A stretch of DNA of 64,000 bases from positions 109,979,635 to 110,043,634 of the forward strand of contig CM054180.1 of assembly GCA_028829895.1 (NCBI GenBank), given 5' to 3'. Below, piece after piece: positions 11,860 to 24,609 of the stretch. Position 1 is the first letter of the stretch. Every line of letters begins with the position of its first letter. A program made the translations under genes and the position numbers. This stretch comes from Sinotaia quadrata (Eukaryota > Mollusca > Gastropoda > Architaenioglossa > Viviparidae). The notes beneath the pieces were generated by a model that was given only the letters and a program-made list of their open reading frames with translations, was not told the DNA's origin and searched no databases.

Positions 11860-12135
11860 ATGGAACGATTTCAATCACGGGAACCGGAAATCTTGCCCAA
11901 AGCCACAATAGTCAGTCTACAGTTCATAAGATCTCGATCGCAGTTTGACATCGTCTTGTGACCCCCTTTGGAGTCATTCTTTTGACGACAGCTATGTAGG
12001 AAGTCGTGACGTTTCGCATCTCGTGACGAAATTTCTTGGAATCTTTTGTGCAACGCGACTCAATTTTCCTCTGACAGCTTGCCAGTGAAAGAAATGGACG
12101 TCGCCAGAATAGTCGCGGAAATGGGAGTGTGATAG
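11860..12135. promoter_or_regulatory. CpG-containing island, possible regulatory or exonic DNA
   Basis: Non-repetitive, relatively CpG-rich 270 bp between repeat-rich flanks. The minus-strand 92-codon frame (11924-12202) overlapping it has no recognisable domain. I can show only the composition shift. Confidence 0.2.
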
Positions 12136-12556
12136 AATCGTTATGCATAAAAAGTAAATAATTTTCATTTCTCGAATTAAGAACAGAAAATAAAATATTC
12201 ATAAAAAGCTGAATAAAATCGAAAACGAAAATTTGGAGCTTATGATTACATCATCAATTTGTTAAACGTAACAAAACTAAATACATGCAAAACAATACAA
12301 TATATGTGCATGGTTCAAATGAGCGCATCAGTTGTGCGTCATTCAAAATATGTGCTTGATTCACTGTGTTTGCGTCAAGTTTACACTAGTCAAATATTGT
12401 GGAATGACAGCTAATAAATATGTGACAATTTATGATCTAACAAAGGTTTTGACAAAAATCATTATCGTATAATACTTTGCACTCAATGGATGATGTCACA
12501 AGAGCATTTATTCAGACTGACAATGATTTGGCAATGTAAATTAAGTTTAGAGAGTT
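12136..12556. other. AT-rich noncoding stretch
   Basis: Nothing seen. Confidence 0.5.
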
Positions 12557-12594
12557 TAGATAGATAGATGGATGGATAGATGGATGGATGGATG

Positions 12595-12645
<51 letters not shown>

Positions 12646-12709
12646 GTGTAATATTTGTCTTTCTCCTTTTTGTATGTATGGATATCTGTTTATATATATA
12701 TATATATAT
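12557..12709. repeat. (GATA/GATG)n microsatellite and nearby (TA)n
   Basis: GATA/GGAT units at 12557-12646 and a (TA)n tract at about 12691-12709. The minus frame at 12512-12886 is open because of the tetranucleotide. Confidence 0.95.
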
Positions 12710-12807
12710 TGTGTGTGTGTTTCTCTCTGTCAGTTTATGTACCCCAACCCTATCGAGTGCATAACTGTGCGTCATGTTAGTCACCCCAGACGTCAGACTC
12801 CACATCG

Positions 12808-12815
12808 TGACGTCA
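12808..12815. promoter_or_regulatory. CRE palindrome TGACGTCA
   Basis: Full CREB/ATF consensus in ordinary-complexity DNA (12720-13030) that also has AGACGTCAG variants at about 12788 and 12950. Confidence 0.3.
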
Positions 12816-13489
12816 ATAAGTAGTTCTGTTAACTCTAGACCAGATTCGGGAACGATGATGTCAATGTGTGTGATTTCTGTCACCAATGCACATCAGAACC
12901 CAATAGCTGTGCGTGGCTGTGATGACAGACGGCCTTGAGGAAGTTAGAAGACGTCAGTGTAGAAGGTTTGATGCTGGGAACGCTGTCCAATGTTTCGCAG
13001 CCTTGTGACTCGTGCGTCACGTTATACGGTCAACATGTCCTTACTGAGAACTAATTTCTTAAGACGTTTTTATGGCCAATTCTGTTAGTTAGTTGATTAT
13101 ATATAAAATCGCTTTGAGCGACATTACAAAATAGCAAAAATATAAAAATATGCAAAAAGGGCAAAAGAGTGTCCATGGGAAAAAACGTGTCAGCCTCAGA
13201 AACACACGCACGCATATGCACAAACTCTTCCGAATCAACCAAAATCATTCGTCACCCCAATACCCCTCCACTCCCCCCTTCCATCCTCCCCGCAAAAAAA
13301 AAAAAATAAATAAAAAAATACCCCAACACACGCAAACACCAACTCATCATCAGAAAATAATTTTCACGTCAATTCCATCAAACTTTCCATCTGAGCACAC
13401 GGCAGAACCTGTCAAAACCGAAGTCAGTACTGCACTGAGAACGCCCTTATTATCCCCCCCTTATCCCTCCAGATTGGATTTAATCGTCG

Positions 13490-13830
13490 TCTAATCTTCG
13501 TCGCCGCGCGGTGTCCTGGAGAGCCTTGCCTCTTGAAAGTCTCGAACGGCGAGTGACAGTGAGCGAACACGAGAAGCAGAAGGCACTTAAACCCTTCCCG
13601 TCAGACGCCTACCGACAGTAGAGAAAGTGAACGGGAGTTATGTTCCCTAATCCACCCCGTCATTCTCACAAGTAGGGCTCCTGACACAGACAAGTGATAG
13701 GAGTTATGTGCCTTTGCGTAAAAGCAATGATCGGAAGTGACGTCAGAGATGTTGCCAGCTTAGCGCGTCTCGTGATGATGTAGAGTACCATGCTTGTCTA
13801 GCTGTTGAGGTCTCCTTGCCCAGCGACTCA
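13490..13830. promoter_or_regulatory. CpG-containing island with composite ETS-CRE site
   Basis: A GC-richer block contains CGGAAGTGACGTCA at 13732-13745, an ETS core fused to a full CRE. ETS-CRE composites are a known promoter-proximal motif in animals. The block opens with CGTCGCCGCGCGG and ends near an A-run at 13838. No exon can be assigned, so the direction of any transcription is not shown. Confidence 0.4.
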
Positions 13831-13849
13831 CTTGAAAAAAAAAAGGGGG

Positions 13850-14980
13850 CTGAATAAAATAAAATTAAAATGACGTTGCCTGTGATGCCTAAAATGTTTG
13901 GTTGGCAACTATTTCACCAGCAAACGTTACTCAGAAACTAATGTTTGTGAAGAACGCAATCCGCTGTACATCAGTCAGAAACTATCGATCTTTCTTGCGG
14001 TAACGTGTTTAAAAATGAGTTGCAAAAATATATATAACTGTATGTGTTTACTGAGTAAGTTTTGAATAAGTTTTTAATTTTGGATAATTTTGAACAATGT
14101 TTGATTGGTCGGTCACGAGATACACTTTTACAGTAGGAACAGAAGAAAAAGTCACCTTAAAACTTTGCAACTTCTATACTTACCCCTTTCATTATTATTT
14201 GCAGACCGTTTCAATTAATTTAATTGTCTGTTTAAAATTATTTATGTTTCACTTTCGATTGCAATAATTATATTTGCAAATATTCTTATATGTTTACAGT
14301 AAAACACAAAAATTCAGTGAGAAATAATACGTGAATAAATAAATCATCGTGAATATTATATATATAAAGTTGAAGAAATGAAAATAATTAAAAAATTATG
14401 AGTCTAAGAGCCCTATCTTCATTATATTATCTGTAGGTCATATTTTATTATTTGAAACAGATGTGAGAATGAGGCGTGCTTCTGTCTTGAATGCAAACTG
14501 AAATGGGTTTGAAGATGAAATAAGAAACAGAACAAAATCATGAATGGATCGCTGAATTACATTGGACTCTGGTACTGAAAGAATTGGATCCATAAAGTTG
14601 AAGCTGTTGCACTATAGGGAAGAGTCAGAAACAGTTATATTTGCTTAGTTACAGATTGGTTAGTTTGTTAAGTAATGCATATCTGAAGCATCCAGTGCAG
14701 GGGGAGATAACTCGTGATGAGATATCAGCAAGAGCTCCAGGAGAAATGTTATGCCCCAACCCCCGTCCCAATCTAGCCGTGTGTTTTACATGCATAACTG
14801 GCACACAAAAGGGCATCAAGCTGAACATTAAAAGATAAAATTTGACGGTGTTAGTTTGAATGTAATGGTAGATGCTAGCCCACCTAGTGCCCAGGAGCAT
14901 AAGGATTATGGAAATTAAATTAATTAGAATATTTAATGAATAATAATAATATAAACCCCATTTTTACAGGATAGCCATTT
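13850..14980. other. AT-rich noncoding stretch
   Basis: No repeat or assignable frame. A GGAGATAACTC motif lies at 14703-14713. The 65- and 83-codon frames over 14641-14900 on opposite strands are unrecognised. Confidence 0.5.
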
Positions 14981-15010
14981 GTGGGGGGAGAGAGAGAGAG
15001 AGAGAGAGAG

Positions 15011-15054
<44 letters not shown>

Positions 15055-15068
15055 TGTGTGTGTGTGTG
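14981..15068. repeat. (GA)n-(TG)n compound microsatellite
   Basis: GA at about 14989-15013 passes directly into TG at 15014-15068. Confidence 0.95.
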
Positions 15069-15382
15069 GAATATATCTTCCTACGGTCGATCTATCTAAA
15101 TTTTCATTGCTTAGACCCCAGCCCTTTATTATCATGCCATTAATGTCATTCATGCAGAACAATGATGAAGGAAGATATTCATTTTTAATTAAGAAATATT
15201 AAATAAGTAAGAAAACAAATCTCAATAACGGAGAATCCAACGCAATGCAAAACTCAAGGACACATAAGAATATACAGAAAATAATACAACTGCTGTTCTA
15301 TTTAAGTAATATTTTAATTAAAGATAATTTTAAAAGTATGCAACAGAAAAACGTATGTACAGAAAATAGCGCAAGAATATAT

Positions 15383-15606
15383 GAAGTCAAAAATCCTACA
15401 TGGAATGACGGCGAAGTCAAAAATCCTACGTGGAATGATAGGGCGAAGTAAAAAAATCCTGCGTGGATTGATAGGGCGAAGTAAAATATCCTACGTGGAA
15501 TGACAGGGCGAAGTCAACAATCCTACGTGGAATGATAGGGCGAAGTCAAAAATCCTACGTGGAATGATAGGGCGAAGTCAACAATCCTACGTGGAATGAT
15601 AGCTGA
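15383..15606. repeat. 32-bp minisatellite (7 copies)
   Basis: Unit GAAGTCAAAAATCCTACGTG plus GAATGATAGGGC; copies vary in the A-run and in ACGTG/GCGTG. Confidence 0.95.
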
Positions 15607-15995
15607 AAGCAGCAAGCATGGGTGGAACTGGATTTTTCACTCAACGATGCCAACTAATGTGTGGAAACAAGCCCAGTACAAAGCGGACATCGACAAGCCC
15701 TTGTAAGGACTAAAACATAATGGCCGCCCGAACAAAACGAAGGAGCTTTACATATAAAAAAAACCGCACGTCATTTTGTACCCGCCAGTACGCCGTTGCT
15801 CACACTCCTTAGTTTCAAACCCATCAAAGTACGCCGCGCAGAGGTACCGGAAACAATGTCCGTTTGATTAACCGCTATTGGCACCTGTGACTTTTGACAG
15901 TCAGTCTCCGGTAAACTCAAACCTGTCCTTCGAACAGAGGCCACACTATTCTGCCAAAAGGCAAAGCCGTTTTATTGCTTTAACTTTTAACATTT

Positions 15996-15997
<2 letters not shown>
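15607..15997. other. Ordinary-complexity stretch upstream of (CT)n
   Basis: Moderately CpG-containing, no assignable frame or repeat. Confidence 0.4.

Positions 15998-16070
<73 letters not shown>
15998..16070. repeat. (CT)n microsatellite
   Basis: About 72 bp of pure TC/CT. Confidence 0.95.
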
Positions 16071-16072
<2 letters not shown>

Positions 16073-16688
16073 CCCCCGCCCTAAGATCGGCTTTCCCTCT
16101 ACTAAGATCGACGCTACAGGCTTTCGATAATGACTGATCCCAGGTTTGATACCGGCTAATCCGATCTCTAGATGCTTGACTTCCTTAACGGCATTTAACC
16201 GTTAGTCGCTTCACGCTGTTGGAAACTTTGGAAGCAAAGAAATAGAAACAAAAACAAACTGGCGCGTCGTTTGTAGTGTGCACTGAAAGACACTCAGATG
16301 AAGAAGACAACTAGTTGCTGATCTTCAGCTAGGGGTAAAAATAAATAAATTCATATAAAATATTAAAGGCTTTTACTAGATTTTAGTGCTTGGAACCGAG
16401 TCTGCTAGGCGCTTGATTGGGCATTTTAATCCATCAATCCATTAATCCATTAATCCAAGTTCATCATCACCATAATAGTATTTAGTGCACATGAATGAAA
16501 CTCTAAGATGGCTGAGATAATGAAGAGATAGAGCGAAAGGAAACGGATCTGAAGTAATGATAATTTTAATTTTAAAATATTATTCTTTGTATTACAACTA
16601 TAACCCCCACCCCGTACGAATAAAATTGCTTTTACGTACCAATTAGCTCAAAAGTACCATAAATTACGCTTAAATAATGCCCTAATTG
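16071..16688. other. Noncoding stretch with weak tRNA/SINE-like segment
   Basis: A GGTTTGATACC segment near 16143 resembles a degenerate pol III B-box in ordinary DNA, but no A-box or tRNA fold is evident. The remainder is featureless. Confidence 0.25.
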
Positions 16689-16849
16689 GAACTGGTTTGG
16701 ATTGCATCAGCAATTTCTAGCATATTCTTAACTCTGACACTTACAAAAATACCATCATAACGAGTGCCCAAGTCGGGTTACTTCGACAATTTAACAATTT
16801 ATATAACAATTAAGCCTAGAAATATGGATAGGCAAATTTACTTTGCCAT
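16689..16849 (-). mobile_element. LTR fragment, same family as 1300-2628 (first ~165 bp)
   Basis: Read on the minus strand from 16849 it gives GGCAAAGTAAATTTGCC, then a TTGTTATATAAATTG segment, then CTTGGGCACTCGTTATGA, and stops after ATCCAAACCAGTT. The order and spacing match 1300-1487. It is truncated at both ends. Confidence 0.8.
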
Positions 16850-17140
16850 ATATATTTTCACAAACATTTATTTGCAAATATTGTGCAATATTTCTTGAAT
16901 GAATTAAGGGGGTTTAATTCTGACAATTTTTGAACTAATGGCTGGATTAGCACATGTGTCATTAATTTTCTTTTCTTTTCCTTTATGTGCAGCTGGTATG
17001 TTATAGTGATTTTTACCAACAAACTCTTTTATATTATTATTTCATATGAATTAAAACATTCTGTCATTCTATATCAAGCGTTCATTGCACACTGTGCATA
17101 TGGCCGTCTTACTGTGTATGTATTTTTGTCTGTGAGGGAT

Positions 17141-17167
17141 GTGTGTGTGCGTCTGTGAGTATAGTGT

Positions 17168-17203
<36 letters not shown>

Positions 17204-17290
17204 CAAGTATCCATGCTTGTGTTTGCATGTGTATGTACATGCGTCTTTATGTGTCAGTATGTATGCGTGCATACTTGCAGGTCGACTGCA
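17141..17290. repeat. (TG)-rich tract
   Basis: Pure TG at 17172-17199 within a GTRTGT-rich stretch. The 132-codon plus frame that starts inside it (17174-17572) has a repeat-derived N-terminus and an unrecognised remainder. Confidence 0.85.
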
Positions 17291-17941
17291 CGCCAGTTTA
17301 CACTCTTTAACAATGATCTTCAACCCCCCCCCCGAAAAATTCTAATACGAAATCAAAGCTTTAAATATATATGTTGCAGTTTAACGGTAGACGTAATGAA
17401 AGTCATCGCACTGTTAAGAATGGTTCACACGAAACATTGTCGACTTTTCTCTAAAGTCAAGGCCATTTTCTTTAGCATGAACAAAACTTCTGCTCAAAAG
17501 TTATTGTTTGTTTCTGGTACTCATCGACCCATCGCCCAGCTACTACTTCCCAATCAAGCCCAGCACACATAACATTATTGAGCGCACGTGTGATTTTCAT
17601 ACTTCCAAGGGAGGGAATCCCGAAAAAGAGTTCCGTCATTGGCTGATTCCGTCCGTCAGATACACTGAGAACTCTCTTTTTCTATAGCTGAGTGGTCAGA
17701 TCACTGAACAAATATGTGTGGGACAGGCTGAAACCAGGACAAGAAAGCGAACTAGCCAATAGTGGATGAAAGAACACCGAAGCATTTAATACTGTGTAAG
17801 CCTGTTGTTCACGCAACTGTAAATAGACACAAGCCTCCTGGTCTTTGTATTTGTTGGAAAAGTCTACTGTTCTGTTACATCTTTTGTAAGCCGATATGGT
17901 CGACTGGCAGGTCAAGTGTTGATCAACGTATGCTTGACTAG

Positions 17942-18111
<170 letters not shown>

Positions 18112-18184
18112 ACCGAAAGTATTAGGCGGTTTTGATATGCATTTATATATTAATGAAACAATTATGGATTCTTTCTTGTCCCAT

Positions 18185-18525
18185 TTCCGAAAAACTTACT
18201 AAACTACTACTACTAGTATTACAAATCTACAATACTACTACCGGTAAACTTACTACACTACTATTATTACTACAAGTCTACAAGTACTCCTACCGCTAAA
18301 CTTACTACATTACTACTATTACTACAATGTACTATTAGAAGTCTAGAAGTACTGTTAACACTGAACTTTCTACACTACTACTACAAATCTACAAGTACTG
18401 TTAACACTAAACTTTCTACACTACTACTACAAATCTACAAGTACTGTTACCGCTAAACTTACTACATTACTACTATTACTACTACTACTACAAATCTACA
18501 AGTACTGTTACCGCTAAACTTTCTA

Positions 18526-18558
<33 letters not shown>

Positions 18559-18960
18559 AAATCTACAAGTACTGTTACCGCTAAACTTTCTACACTACTA
18601 CTATTACTACTACAAATCTACAAGTACTGTTACCGCTAAACTTACTAAACTACTACTACTACTACTACTACTACTACAAATATACAAGTGCTACTAGCTA
18701 AACTTACTACACTACTACTACTACTACTATTACTACTACTACTACTACAAATCCACAAGTACTACTAGCTAAACTTACTACACTACTACTACTACTACTA
18801 CTACAAATCTACAAATACTACTAGCTAAACTTACTACACTACTACTGCTACTACTACTACTAAGACAAATATACAAGTACTACTAACGCTTACTACACTA
18901 CTACTACTACTGTTTCTAATACTATTACTACTACTAGTACTTCTATTACTAGAACTACTA
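18185..18960. repeat. (ACT)n-rich higher-order array
   Basis: Runs of ACT trinucleotides alternate with a conserved spacer (AATCTACAAGTACTGTTACC then GCTAAACTTACTACA) about every 55-65 bp, roughly 12 times. It behaves as a composite minisatellite whose unit contains a variable (ACT)n. Confidence 0.9.
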
Positions 18961-19320
18961 AAATTATAAGCAAACTATTTTATGGTGCTTTTAATTCTAT
19001 TAATTATTGTGACATGGCTTTGTCAAAGATTGATTTCTAATTACATTGATAACAAAACAGTTTAAAGAGCGCGGAACAAAATCTTTTTAATAAGGCTGGT
19101 AGGAATTAGATAAATAAATATAAATTTGTGTGTATGTGCGTCTCTCTGTGTGTGTGTGTGTGTGATTAAAAAAGATATGTAATAAGATAGCTTACTAAAG
19201 AGAGAGACAGAAAGGTAAACACATCTCGATTTATAGATTTAGATAGGAGCGTAAACAAGAAAAAGAGAGACAGAAAAGAGAGAAAACTAAAGTGCGATGA
19301 GATAGAGACAAGTGAGAGAA
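18961..19320. other. AT-rich noncoding stretch
   Basis: Short TG tract at about 19147-19163; otherwise nothing seen. Confidence 0.5.
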
Positions 19321-19340
19321 AGAAAGAAAAAAGAAGGAAG

Positions 19341-19371
<31 letters not shown>

Positions 19372-19400
19372 GAAGGAAGAAGAAGATAAAAAAAATAAAT
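19321..19400. repeat. (GAAA)n / purine-rich tract
   Basis: GAAA units grading into GAAGAA. It keeps a minus-strand 85-codon frame open. Confidence 0.85.
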
Positions 19401-20140
19401 GAGAACTGTCAAAGCAGACGACAAATCCCATGGAAGAGGAATCGCGTCCACCGCTATTAAACACAATTAGCTCTGCACGTGAAGTCATAGCCCCTGGTCT
19501 TCAATGGACTTCTATGGCCTTGAATGGACTTCTATGCACAGTAACGGTAAAGTCTTGGAGACACTAAAGAAATGGAAACAAGTCTTTGTCTCTCTTGTTT
19601 TGAAGACTTCCGTAGTCACTTTAAGCACAGGAATACAAATATGGCTTCCTCTCGTCTACTGGTCCTTGGCGATCTAGTGGCAGGGTCTGGACCAAACACA
19701 ACACTGTCTGATTAATTTAAACGCCATCTTGAAAACTAATTCCGATGTCCCTTCATGTGCTGGTTACGGGAAGTGAGACCAAGGACGGCTCGACTAAGTA
19801 AGGGGGAAACAACTCCATTCAGTATTGTCCGAGAGAAGAATGGTTAGTCCCGACAGGAGTAAGATTTTCTTCTTTTCTGTTTGTCACCCTCCCGTACCCT
19901 ACCCACACCATACATATTCCTTTCAAACATTTTTAGTGTTCGAGACGACAAAATACAAGCTATCAAGGTTAATTCACATGTGCCCGCATGAAACAATACT
20001 ATTTAGTACGTACGTTTAGAGAAAATGAATTTGTTATTCGAAATATGCTTGAGTTTTGAAGGTAGGACAAGCATTTGACACACTAATATTTTGATGACGA
20101 CGGACTTATTAACAACTAGTCTGAGATCGCACGAGCTCGA
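19401..20140. other. Ordinary-complexity noncoding stretch
   Basis: A short near-duplication (AATGGACTTCTATG) at 19502-19535. The ATG-initiated frame at 19641 is only 24 codons. No assignable gene. Confidence 0.4.
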
Positions 20141-20195
20141 TGTGTGTGTGTGTGTATGTGCGTGTGTGTATGTGTGTGTATATGTGTGTGTATGT

Positions 20196-20267
<72 letters not shown>
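20141..20267. repeat. (TG)n microsatellite with TATG interruptions
   Basis: TG interrupted by TATG for the first 60 bp and pure after that. Confidence 0.95.
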
Positions 20268-20268
<1 letters not shown>

Positions 20269-20404
20269 CACGTTTTGGAAATATGTCTTGCACAAAGGTG
20301 TCTAACCTTTTTTAATTGAAACTGATTTCTTAGCTCAAGAGAATAATGATTTAAACGTCTCTAGTTGTCTGGTAGCATCGGTTAGTTGTTACAATTACCT
20401 CTAC

Positions 20405-20790
20405 CATAACCATGGCCACAGTCGTTGTACTACCACTGTTGCCACTAGCACAACCTCGACCTCAGTCAGCACACTACTACTATTGCCACTACTGCAGCAA
20501 TGACCACAGTCGTTACACACTACTATTGCCACTACCGCAACGACGACCACAGTCGTTACACTATTACTTTTACCATAACCTAGACTACTGTCATCACTAA
20601 AACAACCGTGACCACAGTCGCTACACTCTACTATAGCCACTACCACAACCACGACCACAGTTATCACACTATTACTATTTACCACAACAATGACCACAGT
20701 TATTACACTATTACTATTGCCACTACCACAACCTCGACCACAGTTATTACACTATTACTACTACAACAATGACCACAGTTTTAGCACTAC
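20405..20790. repeat. Degenerate ~45-bp minisatellite (about 8 copies)
   Basis: Repeats of GACCACAGTYRTTACACTAY followed by TATTGCCACTACCACAAC. The minus 98-codon frame is a repeat translation. Confidence 0.85.
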
Positions 20791-21545
20791 TACTAGTGTG
20801 AATGCAGGAAGAGAGAAAGAGGAAAAAAATACAGTGTTCTTTAATTACAAGAACACTGAGAACTATACAGTAGTTATTTAGCTGTCACAATTTAACTTTA
20901 CTCTGTAAGCTAGAACAGCAGTTAGAGCAGTACTGATTTTCTTATTTTTTATATGTTGGTGTATTTCTATATTTATATCCTGATTCAACGTTATATGCTG
21001 TGTATATGATGAATTTACATTGCTAAATTAAATTTATTTGTTACTGTTCATTCACTGTTTCCGAGTTGTACACCTGGGGAGGAAAGTTTCTTTTGCGATG
21101 GTGAGTGCATTACAGAAGTCAGACACAAAAGAGAACCTATGAATGTGGGTGTCCACGATGAGTATATGGGTCAATATGTCAGGTTGTTGTTAGCTCAAAG
21201 GATATAGTTATAATACGATAACTAGCATTGGGTAGGAGTGTGTGTGTGTGGAGAAGCCACCCTATCATTGACCCCGTCTGCATAAAAAAGTGCATTATAT
21301 TATAGATGGAAGATAATACAGTCCTCAGTATTAAGGGGCACTTCTTAAACTAAAAAATACCACATCTTTAAGGAAAACTATTCAGTGTTAAATATTATTG
21401 ATTAATGTACCACTAGATAGATATGGAAGAGGTCAAGACCACTAACACCACATCCTATATGTCAGTTTTGAAACCCTTGTACTGTTTACCAGTCTTTTAT
21501 TGCTTGTCTGTTAGTAGCATCAAGAATGACGAGAGAACTTATAGG
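20791..21545. other. AT-rich noncoding stretch
   Basis: No repeat or gene-like feature apart from a short TG tract at 21238-21250. Confidence 0.5.
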
Positions 21546-21878
21546 TCCCACTTTCGTCTTTAGCCGAGACTATTATCGGTCATACTTTCAATTTAACCGA
21601 GACTGCCTGCAATCCCACTGAGCTATATATAAATTTTAGATATATGAATTATAGATTCATAAAACTGGGTTTAAATATATCGAAAACGGTCAATGCCAAA
21701 CGCGCAGTTACCATAGACGCTATAATGCTTCGGTCTTTTCAATATGGCGGACGTTTGGCGACAGCGAATTTGCCCTTGTGTCCTCTCCATATATAGAGCT
21801 CTCAATCCTACATTCACTTTTAGCTGAGACTATTCTCGGTCCTGCTTTCCCTTTAAACGAGATTGCTTGCGATTCCAA
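21546..21878. repeat. Diverged ~73-bp direct duplication, 260 bp apart
   Basis: 21546-21618 and 21806-21878 share TTTAGCYGAGACTATTMTCGGT, TTTAAMCGAGAYTGCYTGC and the intervening order, at roughly 75-80 percent identity by eye. A YY1-like site lies between the copies. Confidence 0.7.
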
Positions 21879-22010
21879 CAAAGAATCTACTGCTCTGTTA
21901 GCCTGCGACCCGCCAGGCCAGGAAACGTTGACTTGTGTCTGTTACGGCTTCTGCAGGAAGGAATCAGGCGTCAGATTTCATCACTCTTGGCTGATTGTAT
22001 TAGTGTACTA
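21700..22010 (+). promoter_or_regulatory. CpG-containing island with YY1-like site
   Basis: AATATGGCGGACG at 21741-21753 matches the YY1 core (ATGGCGG) and is shared exactly with the minus strand at 30916-30928. YY1 sites are orientation-biased near animal transcription starts, which suggests but does not prove a promoter here. The plus-strand 77-codon frame at 21778-22011 starts at a non-ATG codon and is unrecognised. Confidence 0.3.
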
Positions 22011-22255
22011 AGCTGTGAGCGCCACTCGAATTGGTTCCATGTGACTGACCCACCTGATTCAATTTTGTTGCAGCTCTGACAACATTTGTGTGAGCATGAG
22101 CGCGTGCTTGTATTTCGTCTTCACTCCCTTGCGTCGCTTCTCTCCCTTTCAAAAGTGCCACTGACTGTTCGTTTTCTTTATTTCTTTTATCATGCTGTGC
22201 CGTGCTTGAGTGTGTGGTTGTCTGGGCATGAACATGTATGTGGTTCCACCGCGAC

Positions 22256-22300
22256 ACCACCATCGTCGTCGTCGTCACCATCATCATCATCGTCTGACCG
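22256..22300. repeat. (CGT/CAT)n short trinucleotide tract
   Basis: CGTCGTCGTCGTCACCATCATCATCATCG-type run, poly-Ser in frame. Confidence 0.85.
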
Positions 22301-22642
22301 AGCAACGTTCTCTCAGCGCAATTTACCAGATCTTTACTGTTAACTTCACATCACATACAGTATTGATCACTTAGTGATTAGTCTGTTAAAGGATTAGTAT
22401 TGCTTCCTAACATATTTTTTTCGCAAAATTTTAAAACAAAAATTATTATTTCGATAAAATCTAGTCGTTATTTGTGAATGAACGATAAACGCACTTTGTG
22501 AATTAAAATATATTTTCCTTTACGATCTTTGCCGAACACAAGGCTTCGGGAGTTTTCGGAAACTCATTAGATCGCAACGTCAAATGGAGGCAGGAAAGTC
22601 GTGACGAGCAGCATATGTAAGACAAAGGTGTAAGCGATAAAG

Positions 22643-22676
22643 AGGAGATAACTCGAATATGTTATATATAAAGGGG
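22643..22676 (+). promoter_or_regulatory. TATA-box-like TATATAAAGGGG downstream of GGAGATAACTC
   Basis: TATATAAAG at 22665-22673 lies 20 bp after GGAGATAACTC and at the end of a CpG-containing segment (22530-22640). A core-promoter reading is possible. The only ATG shortly downstream (22781) gives eight codons, so no gene is supported. Confidence 0.2.
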
Positions 22677-22679
22677 AAC

Positions 22680-23579
22680 TTGCTCTTTATAAATTCTAGA
22701 GTGACGAAACAGAAAGTGAAAGCAGTTCGCAAAGATACATTCGGACACATTGACAACACACGGGTTGAGTCAATTTCAATGGAAGCAGACGAAAGATTTA
22801 TCTAGTCCAGCAGCAATCACGATTAATCTCTCTTTCAGCTATAATATTTGAATGCCAGGCAAATAGATCTATTACTTAAAATGTAGATCTAGGTAGTTGG
22901 GCCTACCAAATAATTGCTAACTTTCGTAAACTTATTTTCTTTCTTAAGGCGATGTTTGTACTTTTAGTTTTATCATATTCCTATGACGTGTTTATTAGCA
23001 ATTGATATTGAAATTTTGTGTTGTACCGGTACAAATGAATATTAATAATAAAATTACACTTAATGAAATAAATAAATAAAGCAACTAATACACATAGTAT
23101 ACTTTTAAAAAGGTAAATAATGATGAAAATAATAAAATAACCAATAGTATAAAAGTAATAAATAAATTAAATGCCCTACACTATTTTAAATTACAGAAAG
23201 TATTGTAATGTAATTAGTTGTACATAAATTAACGACTAAACACAATCTTTTCTGGAAAAATTGATTGGTTTCAATCCTACTATGCTATCAACAAATGCAA
23301 GTTACGATCAAGTTTCTTGTTATAACCTCTCAAAATAATAAAAATTCATTTGACTTTTGTCTGGCTTTAAAGTTCAATAGAAATAATAAAATTAATATGC
23401 AAAACCAATATCTGTAGTGTTTACAAATCTTTCTGTTTAAAGTGCAAATCAGAAATATAGAAATAACATATCTTAAGAGACTGTGCAAAGTACTATTTTA
23501 TATATATATATATATACTACTAATTTCTACTATTAAAAAATCTTCCTCGAACTTTCCATTCTGTAGATGAGATAATTTG
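22680..23579. other. AT-rich noncoding stretch
   Basis: Contains a short (TA)n at 23502-23516; nothing else seen. Confidence 0.5.
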
Positions 23580-23960
23580 AATTTGTTCTGTAAATACCTA
23601 ATAGAGCATTTTAAATATTATTGGTATACTGGCTAATTTGTTCTGTAAATACCTAATAGAGCATTTTAAATACTATTGGTATACTGGCTAATTTGTTCTG
23701 TAAATACCTAATAGAGCATTTTAAATACTATTGGTATACTGGCTAATTTGTTCTGTAAATACCTAATAGAGCATTTTAAATATTATTGGTATACTGGCTA
23801 ATTTGTTCTGTAAATACCTAATAGTGCATTTTAAATATTATTGGTATACTGGCTAATTTGTTCTGTAAATACCTAATAGAGCATTTTAAATATTATTGGT
23901 ATACTGGCTAATTTGTTCTGTAAATACCTAATAGTGCATTTCACATATTATTGGTATACT
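23580..23960. repeat. 55-bp minisatellite (7 copies)
   Basis: Copies start AATTTGTTCTG at 23580, 23635, 23690, 23745, 23800, 23855 and 23910. They are nearly identical except AGAGC/AGTGC and ATATT/ATACT variants, which suggests recent expansion. The last copy is partial. Confidence 0.97.
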
Positions 23961-24609
23961 ATAAACATTTTACTATTAAGAGTATTCTACTGGAAACAAT
24001 ATTTAATTTCGATTTACACTTGAGATATGTTTAATTATAAGTTGTAACTATTAGTAATATTTATTATTAAATCTGTGCAAATACTATTTTAACTTACTTA
24101 GAACTACTAAGAAAAGCATAGCAAAATTACTGCTTTGTAGTTTAGAAATTGATCTTCTGTATATTTTTGTGCTTGTTTTATCAAGTTGTTTATTATTTGC
24201 TACTGATAATTCTAACAAATACCTTGTGCTAAAAATACCCTAAGTGAGTGTGAAGGACACAGAATGTTTGTAAACTGATTAATATGAAAGCGGCAATAAA
24301 ATAAGTTGTTAACATTACTGAAATATCACATCATGAGCTTATTGATTGATTTGATTAATTTACTTTAATATGCACTCCCACCTCAAATCACTCCCACAGT
24401 CTCACCACTTACACGAATCGCAAGGAAAGAAATAAGTCAAGAATAACAAAATGTTTGTCAGCAAGTTCTTAAGTAACTTTAACGAAGCTGCCAAATTAAC
24501 TAGCTAACTGATCCGCACTGGGGACATCCAGGAGATCTGAAAGAGAAAGCCACAAAGTCAATACTAAGTAAACATTTTCACCCCAGGAAACAACTGCCAT
24601 ATCCTAAAT
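23961..24609. other. AT-rich noncoding stretch
   Basis: Nothing seen. Confidence 0.5.

Noticed and set aside
19641..19715. 24-codon ATG ORF in good Kozak context
   Set aside because: Too short, no splice donor at its end, no supporting context.
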